Made by a program: the position numbers and the translations under genes | Notes under the pieces: model-generated | What the model was told of the DNA's origin: nothing | Databases searched by the model: none | The model's input: the letters and a program-made list of their open reading frames with translations, nothing else | NCBI GenBank assembly: GCA_022575985.1 | Contig: JAKSXM010000231.1 | Span: forward strand, 9,798,501-9,862,500 | Direction: 5' to 3' | From: Anagrus nilaparvatae | Taxonomy: Eukaryota; Arthropoda; Insecta; Hymenoptera; Mymaridae | Length of the DNA stretch: 64,000 nucleotides | Part shown: piece by piece, positions 55,074 to 64,000 of the stretch | Layout of the letters: the number at the start of each line of letters is the position of its first letter | Numbering within the stretch: position 1 is the first letter of the stretch

Positions 55074-56633
55074 GAGTGTGTCTTATTTTTTATTTTTCGA
55101 TATTTTTTGGCTCCCCCCCATTTTTTTTCGAATATTTTGGTCATAAAAAACCCCCAGATCCAAGGATTTTGATTTTCGACTTTTTTAACCCGTGCCGCCG
55201 AGCACTTGAAGTTTCCCATTTAAATAACATGGGAATTTTGAATTTTAAGCTATACAAATTTTGGCAGAAGTCAGAAAGCGTTTTAAAAAGCTAATTTTTA
55301 TTAAAAAACATTCTTTTATATGATTAAAGACATGAAAACAACCCTGCATTCATTCCCAAGGGAATTCTGAGGCTAAAAACCCAAATTTATATGTTGGCTC
55401 AATCTTATAAAACAGGGTTTTTAATTTTTGATAAAACGCTGTAACCTCAAAAATTAACCAAAACACTTCTGGTTTTCAACTTTTTTTGGTGCAATTATCA
55501 CCTTTCAAATGCCGTAAACCACGATCTTTTATCATTGATCCTTTCATCACTATAGCCAATTAACCTGCTGGTAACTTTCGACTCAAAATGACCAATTTTT
55601 GAATTTTTTTTAAATAATAATAATAATAATAATTTATTTCCAATTCAAATAATATATACAATAATGTTACATATTATAGGCCTACAGTAGGTAATAACCT
55701 GTACATAGGAGGAATCAGTATATAATAAAAAAAAAATAATACTTAAAGTTAATTAAAATAATAAAAAATAAATAACTGTCAAAATTGTAATTTTTGACAA
55801 AATTGAGCTTTATATGTCTTAAAAATTTTCTACAAGCTTCAGATTTCCAAAAATTTTTTACTCTACCTTTTTCAATAATTTTTTAATCAGATATGATAAT
55901 TTGAAATCGGAGTCACAATTTCAGGGTAAAATAAATTCAGGATAAAAAAAATTTTTATCATTAAATTTGAAAAGCGATATCTTAAAAACTATTTAATGAA
56001 AAGAGTCAAGTAAAAAATTTTTGGAAACTTGAAGCTTGTAAAAAATTTTGAAGGCCTATAAAACTGAATTTCGTCAAAAATTACAATTTTGGCAGCTATT
56101 TAAACAAATTTGAAAATTGGGCATTTCGGGTCAAAAATTACCAGCAGGTTAATTGGCTATAGTGATGAAAGGATCAATGATAAAAGAACACGGCTTACGG
56201 AATTTGAAAGGTCAAACTTGCACCAAAAAAGTAAAACAACCAGAAGTATTTTGGTTAATTTTTGAGGTTGCAGCGTTTTATCGAAAATTGCTGAAAACCC
56301 CTGCTTTATAAGATCGAGCCAAAATGTAAATTTGCGTTTTTAACCCCAGAATTCCCTTGGAAATGAATGCAGGGCTGTTTTCATGTCTTTAAACATATAA
56401 AAGAATGTTTTCTAATAAAAATTAGCTTTTTAAAACGCTTTGTGACCCCTGTCAAAATTTGTTTAGCTTAAAACTCAAAATTCCCATGTTATTTAAATGG
56501 GAAACTTCAAGTGCTCGGCGGCAAAAAAATCGAAAATCAAAATCCTTGGAGCTATGGGTTTTTTATGACCAAAATATTCGAAAAAAATGGGGGGAGCCAA
56601 AAAATATCGAAAAATAAAAAATAAGACACACTC
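55074..56633. mobile_element. Foldback element H (1.56 kb), TA duplication
   Basis: GAGTGTGTCTTATTTTTTAT at the left is inverted at 56614-56633 (ATAAAAAATAAGACACACTC), with TA outside both. The long arms include GGGAGCCAAAAAATATCG, AAGTGCTCGGCGG, TTGAAGTTTCCCATTTAAAT and the shared core AAATGCCGTAAACCACGATC, CATCACTATAGCCAATTAAC. The left arm carries a LINE-tail insertion. The ORF pair at 55034-55294 is an arm translation. Confidence 0.9.
55617..55774 (-). mobile_element. LINE 3'-tail fragment inserted in element H
   Basis: Begins (AATAATA)n then ATTTATTTCCAATTCAAATA. On the minus strand this is a LINE-like 3' UTR ending in an (ATT)n tail. The opposing H arm shows the uninterrupted site (GTTTAAATAGCTGCCAAAAT when reversed), so the insertion is post-palindrome. 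AAATA-type words lie at both edges. Confidence 0.65.
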
Positions 56634-56639
56634 TAATAT

Positions 56640-57018
56640 ACACATATATAGCCTACATAATATATAACATACATAATAATTATGTTTTTAAAAAGAAAAA
56701 AATAAAACTCACTCTTATTTTTATAGTTATGATAAATCTTTTACTCTACTGACTATAAGTTAAAGATAATAAAATAATCTTCGTTAGTATTCCAATATCT
56801 ACTTTATACTGCTTTCATAACATAATATAAAAACTTTAAATATAAACCCCACTTTTTGCAATTTAAAAAAGAAGTCCCTTTTTATACTTTTTTTAATAAA
56901 AATAAATTTTTGTAATTGGTATACCAAACATCAAATAAAATTTATGTTATTGCTATAATTATTTCAAATGACAACGGTGCAATGAGATTATAAACAATTA
57001 ATAACCAAACATATTTTT
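56640..57018. other. AT-rich DNA, nothing recognised
   Basis: No ORF or repeat supported. Confidence 0.5.
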
Positions 57019-57115
57019 GGTTCTTCATAGAGGAACCATTGTGATGGGTTTTGATTTTTTGGCATATAAGTACGTTTTGGGACCTCAGGAAGCTAAAAAA
57101 CCGGGTTTTTAAAAA
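57019..57115 (-). repeat. Conserved tail of the satellite element (inverted copy)
   Basis: GGTTCTTCATAGAGGAACCA, TTTTTTGGCATATAAGTACG and GGAAGCTAAAAAACCGGGTT, the reverse of 4826-4932. Confidence 0.8.
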
Positions 57116-57165
57116 AGTCTGTGTGTGTGTGTGTGTGTTTTTTTGTGTGTTTGTGTGTATGTATG
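57116..57165. repeat. (GT)n microsatellite, interrupted
   Basis: GTGTGTGTGTGTGTGTGTTTTTTTGTG-like tract (broken by T7), followed by GTATGTATGTAACCGG. It corresponds to the (CA)n at 4746-4825. Confidence 0.9.
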
Positions 57166-57830
57166 TAACCGGTGAAATTGCACAACCATTATGGAATTAA
57201 GACCTAATTTTTTTTTCAAAAATTTTTTTATCAAAAAATCTAAAATTACTTTTTTTTTTTTAATTTGGATGTAATACCTCATTTATTTCCACGAAAGTAC
57301 TTATATTTGAAAATACGATTTTTACTCGATATCTCGAATCTGATAACTAATTTTTTGAAAATTTTTTACTTAAAATTTTTTGCACCAAAAAATACAAAAA
57401 ATAACAATTTTTTTTTCTTTATGGACGCAGTACATAATTTATTTCTATGGGAGTACTAATTTTAGAAATATCGTTTATAGTAATTTTTTGGATCTGATAC
57501 GTAATTTTTTCAAAATTTTTTTATTAAAATTTTTGTCGCCAAAAAATACAAAAAACACCAATTTTGATTTTATTTTTGAACGCAGTACTTAATTTCTTTC
57601 TTTGAAAGTACCAATATCTAGAATTATCGTTTGTAAAGGATTTATCCATCTGATAAGTAATTTTTCAAAAATTTTTTCATTAAATAATTAAAAAAATACC
57701 ATAATTTTTTTTTTTTTTTGGACGTAGCACTTAATTTATTTCTATGAAATTATTAATATCTAGAATTAACTTTTTTACTAGGTATCATTTTTTCAAGATA
57801 TAACTACACCAGTTACACAAAAAACTGTCT
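57166..57830 (-). repeat. 154-bp satellite, inverted copy
   Basis: TCTGATA(A/C)(C/G)TAATTTTTT recurs at ~57340, 57494 and 57648, spaced 154 bp. CTCGATATCTCGAATCTGA is the reverse of the phrase at 4151. ORFs 57265-57592 are satellite translations. Confidence 0.85.
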
Positions 57831-58818
57831 ATCAGACATATTTATCATAAAAGAAGATTATGTACTAGTATAGAAAAATCTTCTTTTTTTTTATGTAAAA
57901 AACCTAATTTTTTCTATGAGATGTTAAACTAACAGTATCAAGGATAAGATCATTCAAAGGTCATTCTTAGTTTTTCTTATGACATTATACTTTGTTAGGT
58001 AAAATAGACTATTAAGAACATTTTGTTATTGCTAATGAGGAACCATAGTGCCAATTATTTGGCAGCGTATTTTACATTTCATTCGGATAAAAAATTATTG
58101 ATGTAATTTTTTTTTCTTTATTTTATAGTAATCAATTATTTCTTATTTTCAGCCATTTTAAGCGCGAGAAATGAATTTTACCACTGAAAAATTACAAACA
58201 CAGGCCATAAATATCAGTTTTTTTTTAAAGTTTTTTATAATAAAAATTTTAATTATTTTTAATATAATTATTTTAATTATTTTTAATATAACTTTAATAG
58301 GTGAACTGATTACGAGATTTATTTTTCCGCACATATTATGTTTTCTTACCCTCATACGTATTTTAACGAGTAAAAATTGTAAAAAATTATTTTATTCTCT
58401 TCGGTTTAAAACTTATCAACTTTAGTTTAAAATTTAAAGCATGTACGGTATGCAAAGATTTTAAGTTTTGACCATTATTTATTTGCAGTATTTATCAATA
58501 ATTATTATTATAAAAAATTAGAGCTTTATTTTTAAGTAGATTTTTTATAAAACGGTTGTATTCTTAAATAATCGATTTTTTTACTTTTAAAATTTATTGC
58601 TTCATTAATTTCTTTCTATTGAATTAAAGGTTTATTTTAATGAGCTTCCTTTTTATTTATTTTTTTAATTATTGTATTAAGAAAAAAATTGGGACTCGTA
58701 ACGTGTGAAGTAAAAAAAGATTTTATTTTCTTTTTAAGTCTACTTTTCAATAAAGATTTTGCGTGAACTGTTATTGATATTTTACGATTAAGAAAAATAA
58801 TTTGATAAACCAACCTAT
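57831..58818. other. AT-rich DNA, nothing recognised
   Basis: ORF pair 58158-58425 on both strands is isoleucine/lysine-rich by composition. No gene called. Confidence 0.5.
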
Positions 58819-59491
58819 GGGTAATTCCATGGATAAGTAGCACAAAATGTCAGTAAAAATAAAAAATTTTTTTTCTTGTTAAAACATGTTAAAATTAGAT
58901 GATTCCCTGAACCTTAAGGTTTTTTATAGATTTTTAAGGATTTTATGCCAGTTTAAAAATGATTGGTTCATATTAACCTCTCAGCCACCCTTTTTGAAAT
59001 TTCAATATAAAATTATTAAAAAACGTTAAAAAATAAAATAAGAAATGGTTTTCGATTTCAAATTTGATGATAAAATCGATTTTTGTATATTAAACTTAAT
59101 CACTTTTGGAAGATTTTCAGAAAAAAAATTTTTTTTCAAAGTTGCAAGCTATTTGTGTAGCATGGTATTTTCATTTAAAGCTTATGGTTAAAACTTACGA
59201 ATGTTGAATTTTTACCAGGAAATGACGCTCAGTGGTCAAAATCTGAATGAACATTCGTTTTCGTCATGAAATTTTACATCAAAAACCTTTTTCTTTCTTT
59301 TTCAAAAACGGTGGCTGAGAGGTTAATATTTACCAAACAACTTTGAACTGCCATAAAACCCTTAAAAATTTATAAAAACTCTTTAGATTTGGGCAATCAT
59401 CTAATTTTAACAATTTTTAGCAAGAATTTTTTTTTTTTTTATTTTCAAGACGTCGACCAATATTTCGTGCTATTTATCCATGGAATTACCC
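58819..59491. mobile_element. Foldback element I (673 bp), same family as G
   Basis: GGGTAATTCCATGGATAAGT at the left and ATTTATCCATGGAATTACCC at the right. The arms match G through GATGATTC(A/C)C.AA, GGTTTTTTAT.GATTTTTAAG and CAGCCACC.TTTTTGAAA, but are shorter and far more diverged. The centre (59060-59270) is not palindromic. Confidence 0.85.
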
Positions 59492-59934
59492 CTGTAAAAA
59501 AATTTGTAACTGAAAAAAATTCGTTTGCCACAACCGGAATTCCGTACTAGCCACATACGGTTTCTTTTATACATACATATACTACATAATAAAAAATTTT
59601 CATGGGAACATGTATATAAGTATTGGCTTAAATTCACGTAAATACCGCGACGTGACTGATTATATGTTTTATGTTATAAAGAAGCTTTGTTTTGTAATCT
59701 TGTTGCTTCATACTCGTCTAGATTGTTTCTATTTTAATTTTGATTTATTTTTCTCATCACGTTCAGCTTTACATTGAATTTGAACACTTGTTGAATTTTG
59801 AGCTTGCAAAATATTAGTATTTAAAATACAAAAAAAGTTTGCCTAGGATGGTTTACAGCTTATTTTTAGAGTTGGAGATATTTGGCAGGGATAAAAATAT
59901 TTTTCATCATCTGAAAATATGAAATCGAAAATAC

Positions 59935-60042
59935 CCTTATATATATCGCAGTCGTTTTCTTGAATTTCGTCACATTATAAAAACACTAGGCTTTTTATGA
60001 AGTAACGATGCCGGATTAGACACTCTACATTTTATCTATATC
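59935..60042 (+). repeat. Dispersed repeat W, copy 2
   Basis: ATATCGCAGTCGTTTTCTTG, CTAGGCTTTTTATGAAGTAA and CGATGCCGGATTAGACACTC. Confidence 0.8.
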
Positions 60043-60054
60043 TAAAAAACTCAT

Positions 60055-60180
60055 GTGACAGAATTTTTCAACTAATTTATTCGTGTTCTGATTGGTCGCG
60101 CTGATTTTTTCATGCGCGTTACTTTTTTTTTTTATTGGTGATAGCAGTGTAAAATACAAGAAATCCTCTGTCACATACTT
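60055..60180. mobile_element. Possible very short TIR element
   Basis: ATGTGACAGAAT at 60053 and ATCCTCTGTCACAT at 60165 are inverted for ~9 bp. The interior has CTGATTGGTCGCGCTGATT. Weak. Confidence 0.25.
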
Positions 60181-60355
60181 TCGCGCATTATTTAATTTTT
60201 ATTATCTTTTAAAATACTGAATTACTCACATCAAAAACATTTCAATAAATCTTTAAAATTAAAATTATAAATTTCAATTTTAAAATTCTATTTTTATTTA
60301 TTTTTTTTTTTTTTTGATTTTAAGAAAAAATCTTTGAGAAAATATAAATGTGTCA

Positions 60356-60452
60356 TCGGGTGCCAACGAGAATCGAACTCGTGATCTTCTACTTGCCGAG
60401 CTAGCGCTTTAACCATCTACGACACGAGACGAAATCCAATGACACCCATAAG
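60356..60452 (-). tRNA. tRNA-like sequence, probably a tRNA-derived repeat
   Basis: On the minus strand: A-box-like GTAGATGGTTAAAGCG, then a T arm ACGAG-TTCGATT-CTCGT with a perfect 5-bp stem and 7-nt loop. The acceptor strand CGTGTCG pairs in six of seven positions with TGGCACC. The anticodon arm (CTAGCTCGGCAAGTAG) pairs only for three bases. The whole is enclosed by TGTCAT ... ATGACA. It could be a tRNA pseudogene or SINE head; a functional tRNA is less likely. Confidence 0.5.
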
Positions 60453-61019
60453 ACATTTAAAATAATAAAATAATATAATATTAGAATTTATAATAAAAAA
60501 TTTTAATATTTGATTTTATAATAGATCTTGTTATAATTTTCATATTGCTATTATTGCTTTTTTAAAGGTATTGTAGTCAATGTATTAAATTTATAATAGT
60601 TTACAATTTAGCTAATTGAGGATTACTTCTTTAAATAATTACACCGTTTGACAGCCATTTTTTTAATTTATGTAACCAATTTAAGCTATTTTCATTAGAA
60701 TTTATTTAACTAGAATTGCTATTTATTTAAGTTTTTTAGGCATAGCATTAAAAAATTTTATAACCATAAAATAATAACTCCTTTGACTAATAGATTTTAT
60801 TTTTTTAGGTATTTCCAAGCTGATGATACGTTTATTGGTATCTTCATATTTATCTAGATATAATGCATTCAAATTAAAAATTTCTTATTTAATAGTAAGG
60901 TAGTAATATGTTTGCCTTACATTTAGTATTATGTCATTATAATTATAGTTAGAAACTTTTAATAAATTTAAAATCTTATTTAATCTATCTTATAGTCTTT
61001 GAATTAAATTTCTTGGCCA
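60453..61019. other. AT-rich DNA, nothing recognised
   Basis: No supported feature. Confidence 0.5.
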
Positions 61020-61792
61020 TAAAAATAACGAAAGTACCGAGGAAAGTACTAGTAATTTTGTAGCGAGCGAAAAAGATTACTTTAAGAGGATTAAAAAAAT
61101 ATAAAAGTACTAGGCGTTTTAAGGTTTTGAAAATTTGTTTTAGTCATACATCTTTTTATTGTAAATTAAATGTACAGTTAAAATAAATATTGCATAATTT
61201 AATAATTTTTTTTTTATGTAATTAAATTCATTACTATTTTTACTTTAATATTAATTTAATTTAATAAGCTTCTCTAAATCGATTATGGATAATATAAAAT
61301 TTATATTTAAAATTTATAACTAGTTTATGCAACTTCACAACCAACGAGCATGTAAAATGTTCACTTATAACACTGTTAATAAAGTATCTATTGTGTTTAT
61401 AATATCAATATTTATATCCAAATATTTATATTATCTTTTAAAATACTTTTGGTGACCAGGGTGTTATCAACTTCAATTGAGCAGCTTTAAAATGTAAATG
61501 TAAAACCTTAAAAATTTCATGTTTTAAAAACAAATTTTTATGCAATTCAAGATGCCATGGCAAATCAACATGCTCAAATAAAACATAGTTAATTTTTTAT
61601 ATTTATATTACTATTATGCATAATTTAAAATGTAAAATAAAAAGAAGTATGGCATGAAATTGAATGAGGCATGAAAGAATACATTTTCAAAACGCTAAAA
61701 CGCCTAGTACTTTTGTATTTTTTTAACCTCCTAAAAAAATCTTTTTCGCTCGCTACAAAATGACTAGTAATTTCGTTATTTTTATGGTAATT
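61020..61792. mobile_element. Foldback element with ~110-bp arms
   Basis: CATAAAAATAACGAAAGTAC ... TAGTAATTTTGTAGCGAGCG ... AAAGTACTAGGCGTTTTAAG is inverted at 61688-61792 (CGCCTAGTACTTTTGTATTT ... CGCTCGCTACAAAATGACTA ... CGTTATTTTTATGG). The centre is ~550 bp and contains dispersed repeat Y (61312-61372). Confidence 0.85.
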
Positions 61793-61807
61793 AATCTAAA
61801 ATATAAA

Positions 61808-61895
61808 GTTCCTAATCCGGCATCGTCCTTCATAAATAGCCTAGTCTTTTTACAAACTGACGGAAATCAACAAAACGACTGCGACATATATATAA
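61808..61895 (-). repeat. Dispersed repeat W, copy 3 (reversed)
   Basis: CCTAATCCGGCATCGTCCTT, CATAAATAGCCTAGTC and ACGACTGCGACATATATATA. It lies just outside the 61792 foldback end, and the ORF 61760-61960 spans both. Confidence 0.75.
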
Positions 61896-61969
61896 CATTC
61901 ATCAGTGGATTCGGAAAAAAAGAACTTTTAAAATTGTTATTATCAAAATATTTCGAATAAATAATTTTT

Positions 61970-64000
61970 ATTATTGCCTGAATTAGATAAACAAATAATG
62001 AAATATTCAAAATTGTATTGATAGATAATTATTTTTGTTGAAAAATATCTTTTATTTTAATCTTTTTTGCTTGTGCCATATATTTATTTTCAGATGGTCT
62101 TTTTCATTATACTTATTTTTAGCAATAATTTTTATTACATTAGCAGAAAAAAAAATAAAAAAATAATTAAAGAGATAAAAGAGAATTGCAATAGTATAAT
62201 TTGTTTAATTTAAAATTTTATATGACAACGTGACGTCTTATATTTATCCATAATTTACTTTAAAAAAGAATGAAATTGAATAAATACTATAATAAGATTT
62301 TTATATTTGTGCGGACAAATAACATATCTTGTTAAGATGAAAAAAAATATCCTTATAAATTTTTACTATTTTTATTGTAACATGTTCTGTATTTTTTTTC
62401 TACATAACAAATTAATATATTTAAATGAATTGTAAAGTATAATTTACGTATAATTTATTATATTAGATCAGAATAAAAAAGTATTTAGTTCTTTCTAAAT
62501 CATAATATTAGTTATTTAACAGGATTCCAAAAAGAATTTTTATTACAAAATAGCTAAAAAAAACGCTGCCAATAGCATAAGAAATCGATTCCTCAAACAA
62601 TAATAAATTTTAATGCTGGTCATAATGTACATAAACTTTATATATTTCAAAGATTTAATTACATTATCGAATACAACGCCACAACTAATGTGTCGGGTGG
62701 GAAGAATCAGAAGTGACTTTTTTTTTCGGTGTAGAGCGATAACTCTGGGCACGCACGACTATACGATAGAAATATTGAAGAAATCTTAAATAAATAATAT
62801 TTTCGTTATAAATAAATCACTAGTCTAAAATAAATTGAATAATTATATTTCGCGATACTTTTTTTAAAATTTTTTCATCAAAATCTGTACCCAAAAAATA
62901 CTAAAATTTTTTATTGTAAAGTGTCATCGCGTAAGAATCACGTGAATAAGATATTCGAAAAAGCAAAATTATTTATAATCATTTGGGAAGATTTAAATGA
63001 AGCGTATATGACTTGTATGGTCGGGTCTTCAAAACTGTCCCAAAGTGTTTTTTTTTAAGTACTACCAAAAATAACTCACCAGCCCAATTTTTATCCTCCC
63101 GATTTTTGGCAGCCATTTTTGTGTTTTGAACTTTTATAAAAAATGTAAGAAAAAAAAAAATAGGGATAATTTTTTTTATTTTTTCTGCTAAAAACTATCA
63201 TTAAAATGAAAAATTTTTTCCTCTTAGGTCCGGATTCGTTCCCTGCGAGAGGCGTGGTTTAGTAGGTCACGTGGTGTTCTTAAGTTTTTCGGGCATAATT
63301 ATACGTGTAGCATAGGAAAGTTCAGGAAAAACATTAATTATTTAATTTAAAGAAGTTTATTTCACAATTTAATCATTGAAAAACCTGTTAAATATATTAA
63401 GTAAATTGTGGAAGCAATTGAAGAAAAATATGTATTTAATTTTTTGTAAATAGTAAGCTATTTTTTATGTTAATAAGGTTATGTGTTTTGTTGTGTATAC
63501 ATTTAATTTAAAATAATAATTTTTAAAATTTGATAGGAAAATTAAAAATTTTACTTTTTTTCATTTAAATATATTTTTTTTATTAATTTTTTGTCATTTA
63601 TTTCATTTTTTTTCAATTATTAAATTTTATTTCACTTATTTCTTTGATTTTCTCTCTTCTTTGTGTTAGGAAAATACATTAATTTTATTCCGGAGTTTTT
63701 ATTAAATCTATTTTTACAATTTACAATACAATAATCTATCACAAATTTTTTAATATTAAAATAATTAATACTTTTTATAAAATTTGCATGCTATTATAAA
63801 CAAATATGCCCGAAAAATAATTGTTTAAACTGCACCGATGGCGCATCAATCGAATCTCAATTCTCCCCTCTACCTCGACGCAGGGAGCGAATAGGAAAGT
63901 TCTCTGGCTACCCGATCCCGGGGTCAAAATTTTTTTTTGAGTAGCGCATGCACGAGAAATTGCCAAATTAAGCTGTTTTTTTTCGAAAGTCAATTTCTCA
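61970..64000. other. AT-rich DNA, nothing recognised
   Basis: GC-richer patches at 63225-63290 (GTCCGGATTCGTTCCCTGCG) and 63835-63925 (CTACCTCGACGCAGGGAGCG, CCCGATCCCGGGGTC) carry no recognised gene, tRNA or repeat. ORFs 62543-62752 and 63775-63993 are without motif. Confidence 0.5.

Noticed and set aside
63835..63925. Possible tRNA because of CCCGATCCCGGGGTC
   Set aside because: No A box, T loop or acceptor pairing on either strand.

Overview
The window is strongly AT-rich eukaryotic DNA, most likely from an insect. The evidence is R1-clade, CR1/Jockey-like and BEL/Pao retroelement remnants, hAT-type and TA-flanked MITEs, spliced pseudogenes with short GT-AG introns, and long (CA)n, (ATT)n and (AATA)n microsatellites. 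There are no prokaryotic operons and no CRISPR array. Almost every long ORF is an accident of repeats or a decayed transposon gene. The only stretch that looks like intact host coding sequence is one short terminal exon at 36551-36739 (+), so most of the window is probably intergenic or intronic repeat sediment.

Layout. 1-5.5 kb: AT-rich DNA, a ~154-bp satellite with a (CA)n tract, and an exon-like scrap. 6.05-7.24 kb: a 1.2-kb foldback element with a TA duplication. 7.8-8.4 kb: a decayed R1 LINE 3' end. 9.5-12.4 kb: tandem repeats, a ~130-bp satellite that switches orientation, a GC-richer inverted repeat and a hAT-type MITE. 13.5-15.0 kb: a foldback. 15.6-17.3 kb: a decayed BEL/Pao pol 3' region. 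18.03-19.44 kb: a 5'-truncated R1 LINE with a 15-bp target duplication. 20.4-26.1 kb: two adjacent decayed spliced genes, a TE-associated uncharacterised protein and a DUF4806-like protein, interrupted by two ~1.1-1.2-kb insertions. 27.5-29.5 kb: an R1 scrap and a CR1/Jockey-like LINE. 29.6-36.5 kb: foldback relatives, MITEs and microsatellites. 36.55-36.74 kb: the host-like terminal exon. 37.2-41.7 kb: a 4.5-kb nested palindrome carrying another TIR element with a tRNA-like sequence. 41.7-46.3 kb: direct repeats and two large foldbacks. 46.8-48.6 kb: a GC-rich palindrome and a MITE. 49.6-61.9 kb: more foldbacks, an inverted copy of the 154-bp satellite, and a tRNA-like sequence. 62-64 kb: nothing recognisable.

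The dominant theme is a community of large palindromic (foldback) non-autonomous elements, mostly with TA target duplications. Many with unrelated termini share a short internal motif close to TTTTTTGGGTCGCTGATTC, followed by a degenerate AATCnGAnGTC block. A second group (29.6, 43.0, 50.7, 53.6 and 55.1 kb) shares a different ~0.5-kb core. None encodes a visible transposase here. All family assignments come from motif recognition by eye; no searches were run.
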